Source: an uncultured Coriobacteriales bacterium (lineage in GTDB: Bacteria > Actinomycetota > Coriobacteriia > Coriobacteriales > UMGS124). From it: 48,200 nucleotides of DNA. Below the pieces are notes generated by a model that ran no database searches, had not been told where the DNA came from, and saw only the letters and a program-made list of their open reading frames with translations. The position numbers and the translations under genes were made by a program. Location of the stretch: positions 1 to 48,200 of the forward strand of contig CAKUFZ010000013.1 in the NCBI GenBank assembly GCA_934654475.1, given 5' to 3'. This document shows positions 24,173-31,677 of this stretch, piece after piece (the stretch's first letter is position 1; each line of letters begins with the position of its first letter).

Positions 24173-24184
24173 ACAGAATTTCAA

Positions 24185-24259
24185 TGGCTCCCCGAGCAGG
24201 GCTCGAACCTGCAACAACTCGGTTAACAGCCGAGTGCTCTACCATTGAGCTATCGGGGA
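24185..24259 (-). tRNA. tRNA-Asn (GTT anticodon)
   Basis: A minus-strand cloverleaf has acceptor stem TCCCCGA/TCGGGGA, D-arm AGCTCAATGGTAGAGC, anticodon loop CTGTTAA with GTT, T-arm GCAGGTTCGAGCCCTGC and encoded CCA. Confidence 0.97.
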
Positions 24260-24476
24260 ATGCGGTTGTCAGCGTCTTGCGTGGTGCTCGCTGCAGGACT
24301 TAGATATATTGCACCTCCAGAGAGTCTTTGGCAACGATGATTTTCAAATATGGGGGACGAACTCATTTTCTACACAATTCCGCTATCTTCGTCTGGTTAT
24401 GCATCCGCGTGCAAATCATCGCGCGTACCTGCTAATCTAGCGACTCACGTATCCTATCCACCTTCGAGGGAGAACC

Positions 24477-24899
24477 ATGATCAAAGAGATTGTCAAGGAC
24501 CAGGAATTCCTTGCCCAGGTCAGCGAGCCTGCAACCATCGAGGACGTCCAGGTTGCCACCGACCTTGTCGACACCATGAACCACCTGTCCGAGAGCTGCG
24601 CCTGCCTTGCTGCCAACCAGATCGGCTACAACAAGGCCATCATCGCCTTTGCCGACGACAACAACAAGGTCCATGTCATGTACAACCCCAAGCTCATTCA
24701 GTTCATGGGGCCCTTCGAGGCCACTGAGGGCTGCCTGAGCCTCGACGAGGAGAGCACCTCCACCCGTTATCAGCTCATCCGCGTGGCCTATCAGGAGGAG
24801 CAGAACGGCAAGATGCTCTCCCGCGTGAAGAAGTACTCCGGCTTCACCGCTCAGGCCATTCAGCACGCCATCGATCACACCAAGGGCATGCTGGTCTAA
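24477..24899 (+). CDS. Peptide deformylase homologue with catalytic Glu replaced by Ala
   Basis: This 140-residue protein is of the short peptide deformylase type. Motif 1 is CLAANQIG (residues 43-50), a variant of GxGLAAxQ. Motif 2 is EGCLS with metal ligand Cys86. Motif 3 reads QHAIDHTKG (129-137) instead of QHExDH: both metal-binding His are kept (130, 134), but the general-base Glu is Ala (codon GCC). Normal enzymes remove the N-formyl group from nascent proteins. Without the Glu, catalysis should be badly impaired, so this may be a non-enzymatic paralogue. The ATG has GAGGGAG upstream. The gene is monocistronic between two tRNA genes. Confidence 0.88.
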   Translation: MIKEIVKDQEFLAQVSEPATIEDVQVATDLVDTMNHLSESCACLAANQIGYNKAIIAFADDNNKVHVMYNPKLIQFMGPFEATEGCLSLDEESTSTRYQLIRVAYQEEQNGKMLSRVKKYSGFTAQAIQHAIDHTKGMLV

Positions 24900-24937
24900 G
24901 TTTCGCCGAGGGGAGCGGTGGCACGCGGCTTTAGACG

Positions 24938-24955
24938 CAAGTTGTCGACAACTTG
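24938..24955. promoter_or_regulatory. 18-bp perfect palindrome upstream of tRNA-Leu
   Basis: CAAGTTGTCGACAACTTG is a perfect palindrome between the deformylase stop and tRNA-Leu. The half-site CAAGTTGT recurs at 24998-25005, just before an ATTATAT -10-like box. A protein-binding site is likely; the protein is unknown. Confidence 0.65.
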
Positions 24956-25025
24956 TGAATTATCTGAAGTCATGAAGCATCGCGATGTGATTCGCGCCAA
25001 GTTGTGTCATTATATCCCCCGCGTT

Positions 25026-25113
25026 GTCGGAGTGGCGGAATAGGCAGACGCGCTAGCTTGAGGTGCTAGTGACCTTTACGGTCTTGCGGGTTCAAGTCCC
25101 GCCTCCGACACCA
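25026..25113 (+). tRNA. tRNA-Leu (GAG anticodon)
   Basis: A class II tRNA of 88 nt with acceptor GTCGGAG/CTCCGAC, anticodon loop CTTGAGG (GAG), long variable arm around TGACCTTTACGGTCT, T-arm GCGGGTTCAAGTCCCGC and encoded CCA. Confidence 0.97.
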
Positions 25114-25127
25114 TTTGAAATGCCTAA

Positions 25128-25151
25128 GGGACCCTGTGGGGTCCCTTTTTT
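25128..25151 (+). terminator. Terminator of tRNA-Leu
   Basis: GGGACC-CTGTGG-GGTCCC followed by TTTTTT, 14 nt after the CCA end. Confidence 0.9.
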
Positions 25152-25725
25152 GTTATCGGGATATGGGTCGCCGCCTGCTTTGTCATTTCCTGAAACCCTT
25201 CCTGCGAACCTGCAACGTATGCGCGAAGTGTTTCCGCAAAACCCGGGTTCTCCAGCCGCCAAAGACGAATGGGGACAGCCAACGAAGGCGGTGCACCGGA
25301 ATCGCCTGAGCATCCTCACAACAAAAATGCCTGCTCATAGGCTTGCCAGTATGTAATGCCCAACACGCCCAATGTTTCGTTGCGCATTGGCAGCCAAACA
25401 CGCGGCTGGAGAACCCCACTTTTGCGGCACTATCTCTCGATTTCAATGCGCTGAAGTGGCGTCCGTGTCGGATCGCGGTGGTGGGGTCCAGTAAACCTCT
25501 GTCTCGATGACTCGTGAGCGTTCAGATTATTTCAGGTGGGGAAGGGGAAACGACAGAAGTCGGGCATGTGCCGTGAGCGGCACCTTCGAACAAGTCATAT
25601 GTATGGTCGGGTTACCTAAAGGTGCGCGCAAATACGTGACTCTTCATCAAGAAACGTATATAGGCAAGCTTCTTGGAACCGTACTGCCCATATCAAATCC
25701 GCTGCCTCGGGGAAAAAATACCAGC
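25152..25725. other. Gene-poor stretch between tRNA-Leu and tRNA-Gly
   Basis: About 570 bp hold no convincing gene. The longest candidate is a 73-codon frame at 25507-25728 (start TRERSDYFRWGRG), without a ribosome site and without a recognised family. The base composition is lower in GC and the codon pattern less biased than in flanking genes. Because it directly follows a tRNA gene, a decayed integrated element is possible, but no integrase, att repeat or terminal inverted repeat could be seen. Confidence 0.5.
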
Positions 25726-25759
25726 TAAACGAAAAGAGACCAGCTTGCGCTGGCCTCTT
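25726..25759 (-). terminator. Terminator of tRNA-Gly
   Basis: On the minus strand, AGAGGCCAGC-GCAA-GCTGGTCTCT is followed by TTTCGTTT, 10 nt after the tRNA 3' end. Confidence 0.85.
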
Positions 25760-25769
25760 GAGTAATCAC

Positions 25770-25845
25770 TGGAGCGGACTACGGGACTCGAACCCGCGAC
25801 CCCAACCTTGGCAAGGTTGTGCTCTACCAACTGAGCCAAGTCCGC
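25770..25845 (-). tRNA. tRNA-Gly (GCC anticodon)
   Basis: A minus-strand cloverleaf has acceptor GCGGACT/AGTCCGC, D-arm GGCTCAGTTGGTAGAGC, anticodon loop TTGCCAA (GCC), T-arm GCGGGTTCGAGTCCCGT and encoded CCA. Confidence 0.97.
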
Positions 25846-26069
25846 ATGTGCGAGGAATAACTATACGCGTCATATCTCCTCTTGGCTAGTCAAAACAGGC
25901 GATTCATAAACAGCCCACATATGGCCAAGATCCGCGCCAAGGCCGCGAAACATCTGACATGCGCAGCACGGTTTTGAAACGTGCGTGTGGTAGGCTTGGC
26001 TCCATATGCTGGACCGGACGTGCCCGTCGCACAACATGCAGGGCACACGCTATGAGAAGGGTCGCTCTT

Positions 26070-27155
26070 ATGAAGAGGAATCGCATCCAGGGCATCTCCG
26101 CCGCCGTTGCCTCGCTGGCGCTTGCAGGCACCTGTTTTGCCGCTCCCGCTTATGCCGCTTCCAACTCGGTGTTTGGCTCTGGTTTCTCGGGTCAGTCTTC
26201 GACCGAAACTCCCATTACCTCCCCTGTTGCCGAGCCCGTCCCGGATACGGGCCAGGCCACCATGCCCGACGATCCCGACGAGGTCGACCCGGATTTCCTC
26301 GTAGATTCCGACGTGGACTACGCAGCCCTGGTCATGGAGATGCTTGGTCTCGATGACGCCGCACTCGACCAGATTCTTTCCGGCGACCTTTCCATTGTGA
26401 CCGACGCCCTGGGCGATACCATTGACGCAGACACTCAGGCTGCCATTGACGAGGCCTCCCAGAGTCTTGCCGAGGCGAACCTCACTACCGCGCAGGTCAA
26501 GGAAGCCTTCAATGCCGTGGCGAACGAGGCTGTCAATTCCCTGGCCGACCTGATTGACGCCACTGAGACCTTCCTGACCGAGAACAACCTCATCGTTGAG
26601 GATGCCGTGCTCTACAGCGGGGAGCCCTATCTGGCGGATGACCCCACCGCTCAGCAGCTTACCCTCGGCGGCGCCTCGATGCTCATTCCGGGCGACTTCG
26701 CGTTTCAGCAGCTGACTCCCGAAGAGATCGCCGCAGCGTTTGAGCTCGACAACGCCGAGGATATCGTGAGCGATGCCTATATCGCCACCAACGACACGAG
26801 CTCTGCCGGTCTTATCTGCGCCCAGCTTACGCCCGATGCTCTGGGCGGCACCGGGTATGACATAGCGCAGACCATGGCCGACGAATCCAAGCTCGTCTAC
26901 CTCGAGACGGAAAGTTCCGTGTTCAGTGCGGGATGCGCGAGCCTCGAAGACGGCACGCCCATCTTCGACCTGGGCTACCTCAAGGCTTCCGAGGAGCGTC
27001 CCTGCTTCTACGAGCTCATTATGATGCCCTCCGATGACGGCGGTCTTGTGGTTGTGTTCGCACTGACCGATGAGACGGCCACGCTTGACGACTGCGCGAC
27101 CTTGTCCGACATCATGACCTCCCTTGCCGGCACGGGTTACGTGGAGGCACGCTAG
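26070..27155 (+). CDS. Secreted protein of unknown function
   Basis: This 361-residue protein begins with a Sec signal peptide: KRNR, then a hydrophobic AAVASLALAGTCFA core and an AYA-A cleavage site near residue 28. The mature protein is strongly acidic (DDPDEVDPDFLVDSDVDYAALV). The first half is helical and rich in Asp, Ala and Thr; the second half (about residues 180-361) looks like a compact globular domain (LTLGGASMLIPGDFAFQQLTPEEIAAAF, MMPSDDGGLVVVFALTDE). No lipobox, sortase signal or known domain is seen. The ATG at 26070 has AGAAGG 9 nt upstream. The HAD phosphatase gene starts 3 bp after its stop. Confidence 0.82.
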   Translation: MKRNRIQGISAAVASLALAGTCFAAPAYAASNSVFGSGFSGQSSTETPITSPVAEPVPDTGQATMPDDPDEVDPDFLVDSDVDYAALVMEMLGLDDAALDQILSGDLSIVTDALGDTIDADTQAAIDEASQSLAEANLTTAQVKEAFNAVANEAVNSLADLIDATETFLTENNLIVEDAVLYSGEPYLADDPTAQQLTLGGASMLIPGDFAFQQLTPEEIAAAFELDNAEDIVSDAYIATNDTSSAGLICAQLTPDALGGTGYDIAQTMADESKLVYLETESSVFSAGCASLEDGTPIFDLGYLKASEERPCFYELIMMPSDDGGLVVVFALTDETATLDDCATLSDIMTSLAGTGYVEAR

Positions 27156-27158
27156 TCT

Positions 27159-27827
27159 ATGACCCAACCTCGTTTTTCGTACGTGCTGTTCGACTGTGAC
27201 GGCACGCTGCTCAACACCATCGGCGACCTGGCCTGCGCGGGCAACCTCGTGTGCGAGGCGCACGGCTGGCCCACGCATGACATCGACCTGTTCAAGCGCA
27301 TGGTGGGCGATGGCCAGCGCGTGCTCGTGAGGCGTTTCGTTCCCGAGGGCATTGCGGCCGACCCCGACGCGCTTGAGGCTGCCTACCAGGAGTTTGTCGA
27401 GCTCTATAGCGCCCACAAGGAAGACACGACGGGCCCCTACGAGGGCATCGTCGCCTGCGTGGAGCGCCTGAGGGCCGCCGGCGTGCATGTGGGCGTGCTT
27501 ACGAACAAGAACCACGAGCAGGCTATCCCGCTTGTCGAAAAGTTCTTTCCGGGCCTTTTCGACGCCGTGCAGGGCAGGCTCGACACGCTGCCCGCAAAAC
27601 CCGCCGCTCCCATGACGCATGCGCTCATGGAGGCGTTGGGGGCCGACCCCGAGTCGACCCTCATGGTGGGAGACACCTCGGTCGACATTGCGTGCGGCGC
27701 TAACGCGGGCATCGCTGCTTGCGGCGTTACCTGGGGCTTCCGTCCTCGCGCCGAGCTTGTCGAGGCGGGTGCCGACTTCATCGTCGACACGCCGGCCGAA
27801 TTGGCCCGTCTCATCTTGGACGAGTAA
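27159..27827 (+). CDS. HAD family hydrolase, phosphoglycolate phosphatase-like
   Basis: This 222-residue haloacid dehalogenase-superfamily phosphatase has motif I FDCDGTLLNT (nucleophile Asp12), a helical cap (about residues 20-85), motif II VLTNKN, a motif III Lys near LPAKPAAP and motif IV MVGDTSVDI. This is the Gph/PGPase type, hydrolysing small phosphate esters such as 2-phosphoglycolate. It is likely cotranscribed with the secreted-protein gene 3 bp upstream. Exact substrate not determinable. Confidence 0.92.
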   Translation: MTQPRFSYVLFDCDGTLLNTIGDLACAGNLVCEAHGWPTHDIDLFKRMVGDGQRVLVRRFVPEGIAADPDALEAAYQEFVELYSAHKEDTTGPYEGIVACVERLRAAGVHVGVLTNKNHEQAIPLVEKFFPGLFDAVQGRLDTLPAKPAAPMTHALMEALGADPESTLMVGDTSVDIACGANAGIAACGVTWGFRPRAELVEAGADFIVDTPAELARLILDE

Positions 27828-27871
27828 GGCCACGCGGCGCATCTGCCGCTTGCATTTCGCTTCTTTTCTGT

Positions 27872-27911
27872 CGGGGCCCGTTCCGGGATGGTGCGGGTCC
27901 CGCTTTGTGTT
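27872..27911 (+). terminator. Intrinsic terminator after the HAD gene
   Basis: CGGGGCCCG pairs with CGGGTCCCG (one G-U wobble), followed by CTTTGTGTTT. It separates the HAD gene from the TerB-type gene block. Confidence 0.75.
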
Positions 27912-27981
27912 TAAGTGGGGGTTTCAAAGGGGTTGCGGCGCATTGGACGTCGCAACGCATGGTGTATGCGGGGTGGTGGAC

Positions 27982-29901
27982 ATGGCTCAGGCACAGTTTG
28001 ACAGGCATCTCAAGCCGGGCGACGCCCGCGCGGCGCTTGACCGTATTGCCTCGTCGCAGGCCTTCCAATCGAGCCGGTTCTCGAGCTCGGTGTACGAAGA
28101 CGAGCCTATCCTGCGCACGGGGAGCCAGTTTCGCCGCGACACGGAGTCATCGCGACCCTACCAGCTCATCCATCAGCTCGCACAACGTGAGGACTTGAGG
28201 TACGCCCCCGCGGCGAGGGTGTTCTACGAGCAAGCGCGTGCCCTTGCCGACTTCGACGGCACGGGCGACCCCACGGTGCCTTTCAAGTCGTATTTCCCCA
28301 CCTACCAGGCTATGAACGACCGCCAGCTCTCGTCGTATCTGGCATGGCGCACCCAGGCCCGCAAGGGTGTCATCGCCGCCTCCACGGCGAGCTATGCGTT
28401 TGTCTATATCTACGAGCTGCTCATGGGCGTGGGGGCGCAGGAGGGTCTGCCCGTGCTTGCGGCGCTGACGTCCTTTTGGGTCGCCTGGAAGAAGCAGGCA
28501 GCGACAGATGCCGGCTTGCTCGACTTCTACCTGCACATCTGGCTGCGCGACTACATCGTGTACCACGGCCTCGACCGATCGCTGCTCGAGCGCGTGAGCG
28601 GCCCCGCCTCCCAGCGCGACGTTGTCGACGTGTACGCCGCCGTCCCCGTGCTGCGCGAGGCCGAGGCGCTTGTGCTTGCCGGGGGTTCCCTTACGGGCGA
28701 CATGGCGCAGAAAGCGTTTGACGCCATGTGCCTGGCGTCGTCGTTTCGCCTCACGGGCTCAAAGTTCTACAAGGACTATCCGACTGAGACGCAGGCTGTG
28801 ACTTGCGGTGTCTTTGCGCGTTTGGTTCAGCATTGCGCCCATCGCCGCAAGGTGGGCTATGTCGACGGGCTGTTTGGCGCCGAGCAGCGCCGCGCCCATC
28901 CCATGTTTTACGGCGCCGTGTTCTATGCCCCGCAGACCCATCCCGATGCGACGTACCGTGTGAGCGATTCCGAGGCGTACATCTGCCGTGACGGCACCTG
29001 GCGGCGCAAGGTGCCTTGTGCCGAGGAGACACGCAGCCGCGACCTGGGGCTTTTGATGCACACGGTTGATCACGAGATGCGTCGCATATGGGAGTACCCC
29101 AAGCAGGTGCGCGCCTACGAGGTGCCTCGCTACCTTGAGGGATTCGTCACCAAGGAGGCCACGGCCGCCCATGAGGCCTGGCTTGCGGCGCAGACCCCCA
29201 AGATTCATATCGACCGTTCGCTTCTGCGCGGCATTCGCACGGCCGCTGTCAAGACGCGCGAGTCGCTCCTGGTAGATGAGGAGCGAGCCGAGGAACCCGC
29301 GGTGACGGGCGTGGGCGTTGCGCCGACGGTGCCCGCGACTGCGACTGCATCGGCCACGCCGAGCAGGGAAGGCGGTCTGCATGCGGCGTCCCAAGCGGGC
29401 GGAGTGACCCCGACTCCTGGTTCGGGCGCGGCTTCCTTAGCGGGTGTGGCGGCTGGTTCGAGTGCGGCCTTCTCGGCGGGCAAGGTGCCTGCGGTTCTCG
29501 CTTCTAGCATGGTTGCCGCATCGGGCACGGAGGCTGCTTCAGGCGTGGCTCTCATGGCGGGTGAGTCGACTATGGCCTCCACTTCGAATGCGGCTTCTGC
29601 GCTGGGTGCGGCGCCTGGGTTGAATGGACGCCCTGCAGCGGGCAAGGAAGCCGTGGATTGCGCTGCGTCAGGCGCACCCTGTGGTCTCACTGCCTCTGAG
29701 CTGGCGTTTCTCCAGGCGCTCCTTGCCGGTGATGTGGCGGGCGCGAAGGCGGCCGTGGGCGTCGGCATGGCGAGCCTCATGGTGGACGCGGTGAACGAGA
29801 AGCTCTACGACGAGATTGGCGATGCTGCCATCGAGTTCGACGGCGAAACCCCGCAGCTTGTGGAGGACTATCGCCCCGATGTGGAGGAGCTTCTCTCGTA
29901 A
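27982..29901 (+). CDS. TerB_N/TerB_C domain protein
   Basis: This 639-residue protein has a TerB N-terminal-type domain (about residues 70-260: FKSYFPTYQAMNDRQLSSYLAWRTQARKG, SYAFVYIYELLMGVG). A middle region follows (AHPMFYGAVFYAP, about 305-420), then a low-complexity Ala/Ser/Gly linker (434-566) and a TerB_C-type domain (567-639: LTASELAFLQALLAG, VDAVNEKLYDEIGDAAIEFDG, VEDYRPDVEELL). TerB proteins are linked to tellurite and other stress systems. The long TerB_N/TerB_C proteins recur beside ATPases and helicases in predicted DNA-processing modules. The start ATG has GGGGTGG upstream. A terminator upstream marks it as the first gene of the block; the BrxD-like gene follows 126 bp later. Confidence 0.86.
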   Translation: MAQAQFDRHLKPGDARAALDRIASSQAFQSSRFSSSVYEDEPILRTGSQFRRDTESSRPYQLIHQLAQREDLRYAPAARVFYEQARALADFDGTGDPTVPFKSYFPTYQAMNDRQLSSYLAWRTQARKGVIAASTASYAFVYIYELLMGVGAQEGLPVLAALTSFWVAWKKQAATDAGLLDFYLHIWLRDYIVYHGLDRSLLERVSGPASQRDVVDVYAAVPVLREAEALVLAGGSLTGDMAQKAFDAMCLASSFRLTGSKFYKDYPTETQAVTCGVFARLVQHCAHRRKVGYVDGLFGAEQRRAHPMFYGAVFYAPQTHPDATYRVSDSEAYICRDGTWRRKVPCAEETRSRDLGLLMHTVDHEMRRIWEYPKQVRAYEVPRYLEGFVTKEATAAHEAWLAAQTPKIHIDRSLLRGIRTAAVKTRESLLVDEERAEEPAVTGVGVAPTVPATATASATPSREGGLHAASQAGGVTPTPGSGAASLAGVAAGSSAAFSAGKVPAVLASSMVAASGTEAASGVALMAGESTMASTSNAASALGAAPGLNGRPAAGKEAVDCAASGAPCGLTASELAFLQALLAGDVAGAKAAVGVGMASLMVDAVNEKLYDEIGDAAIEFDGETPQLVEDYRPDVEELLS

Positions 29902-30027
29902 CGTCCGCTTGCCTTGCGCGCTGTGTTGACTTGGCCCGTGGGGGCTTTTTGTCCGCTGCACTTGGTATCCTATCTGCGATTGCGCTTATCGGTGGGCTCA
30001 GGAGCCTGCCGGCAGAAAGGTTGCCCG

Positions 30028-31668
30028 ATGAACGCCAAAGCAAATGCCTCCAGCGTCGCCGACACCCCCAAGGTGCCCCGTCGCATCGCCTCGGTCATCA
30101 TCAACTCCCTCAAGGGCGGCGTCGTGCCGCGCGTGGGCTTGCCGTACATCACCGTGGGCCGCCAGGCTGAAATTGAGGCGCTCCTGCACGACCTCGAGCT
30201 CGTGGGGGAGGGCGGCGCGTCGTTCCGCTTCCTCGTGGGCCGCTACGGTTCGGGCAAGAGCTTCTTGCTGCAGACCATCCGCAACCACGCCATGGGCAAG
30301 GGCTTCGTCGTGGCCGACGCCGACCTGTCGCCCGAGCGTCGCCTGCAGGGCACGAAGGGCCAAGGTCTGGCCACCTACCGCGAGCTTATCAGCAACCTTT
30401 CCACCAAGACGCGTCCCGAGGGCGGCGCGCTCACGCTCATCCTCGACCGCTGGATTTCCAACGTGCAGATGGAAGTGGCCGGCGAGGGCGGCTTCGACCT
30501 GACAAACCCTGCCGACCCCGCATTTGCCGCCGAGGTTGAGAAGCGCATCTACGTGGTCATTCGCCAGTTGCAGGACATGGTGCACGGATACGACTTCGCG
30601 CGCCTGCTCGCCATGTATTTCCGCGCCTACGTGGAGTCCGACGACGAGACGAAGGCCAATGTCGTACGGTGGTTCCGCGGCGAGTACCGTACCCGCGCCG
30701 AGGCCAAGGCCGACCTGGGCGTGAACATCGTGATTGGCGACGACGACTGGTACGACTACATCAAGCTGTTTGCGAGTTTCCTCAAGGGTGCGGGCTACGC
30801 GGGTCTCGTTGTGCTTGTCGATGAGCTCGTGAACCTGTACAAGATCCCCAACGCCGTGGCGCGCCAGTACAACTACGAGAAGATTCTCACCATGTACAAC
30901 GACACGCTCCAGGGCCGCGCGAGCTACCTGGGCATCATCATGAGCGGCACGCCCCAATGCGTGGAGGACCGCCGCCGCGGCCTCTACAGCTACGAGGCGC
31001 TGCGCAGTCGTCTGGCTCAGGGGCGTTTTGCCAGCGAGGGCCATGTGGACATGCTTGCCCCCGTCATCCAGCTCCAGCCGCTGACCCCTGAGGAGCTGCT
31101 CGTGCTTGTGGAGAAGCTTGCCGACATCCATGCGGGCTTCTTCGGCTACGAGCGCGTCCTGCGCGAGGAGGACCTGGTGGCCTTCTTGCAGGTAGAGCTT
31201 GCGCGCGTGGGTGCCGACAGCCATATCACACCGCGCGAGATCATCCGTGACTTCGTGGAGCTGCTCGACATCCTTTATCAGAACCCCGCGCTCACCCTTG
31301 AGGAGCTCGTGAGCGACCCGGCGTTCTCCCAGCGTCCGGCTACCTTGCCGTGCGAGGAGGACGATTCCCGCGTGACGGCCGCCGCCGCGCAGGCGGCTTC
31401 GGCGGGGTTCGGGCAGGCTTTCGCCTCCCGTCCGACTGCGTCCGCCGCTCAGCATATCGCCTCTTCGGGCTCGACGTCTGCCGTTGCCGCGCAAGCTGCA
31501 TCGTCGGCGGGTCTTGGGCGGGTGGCCCCCGCTCCTTCTACCTCGCAGCCGGCATCCTCGCTGTATGACGAGGTGATCCAGCCGGCCGCCTCCGAGGTGC
31601 CTGGCACCCAGCGTGTGGCAGCCGAGCCGGTTGCGGCACCGCGCACGTTCGCCGAGTTCACCATCTAG
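30028..31668 (+). CDS. BrxD-like (DUF2791) P-loop ATPase
   Basis: This 546-residue ATPase opens with RRIASVIINSLKGGVVPR and GRQAEIEALLHDLELVGEGGASFRFLVGRYGSGKSF. Walker A (GRYGSGKSF) is at residues 71-79, Walker B (VVLVDELVNL) at about 261-270, and a sensor-like IIMSGTPQ follows at about 305. It ends with an Ala/Ser/Pro-rich tail (437-546). The family (DUF2791, BrxC/BrxD) is best known from BREX phage-defence systems, where BrxD pairs with the helicase BrxHI. Exactly such a pair occurs here, but no PglZ, PglX or BrxC is present. The ATG has AGAAAGG at 7-nt spacing. The helicase gene starts 9 bp after its stop. Confidence 0.87.
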   Translation: MNAKANASSVADTPKVPRRIASVIINSLKGGVVPRVGLPYITVGRQAEIEALLHDLELVGEGGASFRFLVGRYGSGKSFLLQTIRNHAMGKGFVVADADLSPERRLQGTKGQGLATYRELISNLSTKTRPEGGALTLILDRWISNVQMEVAGEGGFDLTNPADPAFAAEVEKRIYVVIRQLQDMVHGYDFARLLAMYFRAYVESDDETKANVVRWFRGEYRTRAEAKADLGVNIVIGDDDWYDYIKLFASFLKGAGYAGLVVLVDELVNLYKIPNAVARQYNYEKILTMYNDTLQGRASYLGIIMSGTPQCVEDRRRGLYSYEALRSRLAQGRFASEGHVDMLAPVIQLQPLTPEELLVLVEKLADIHAGFFGYERVLREEDLVAFLQVELARVGADSHITPREIIRDFVELLDILYQNPALTLEELVSDPAFSQRPATLPCEEDDSRVTAAAAQAASAGFGQAFASRPTASAAQHIASSGSTSAVAAQAASSAGLGRVAPAPSTSQPASSLYDEVIQPAASEVPGTQRVAAEPVAAPRTFAEFTI

Positions 31669-31677
31669 GCGGCTCCC

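Noticed and set aside
25507..25728. 73-residue protein gene
   Set aside because: It has no Shine-Dalgarno and no family, and its composition fits chance; it is reported only as part of the gene-poor stretch.
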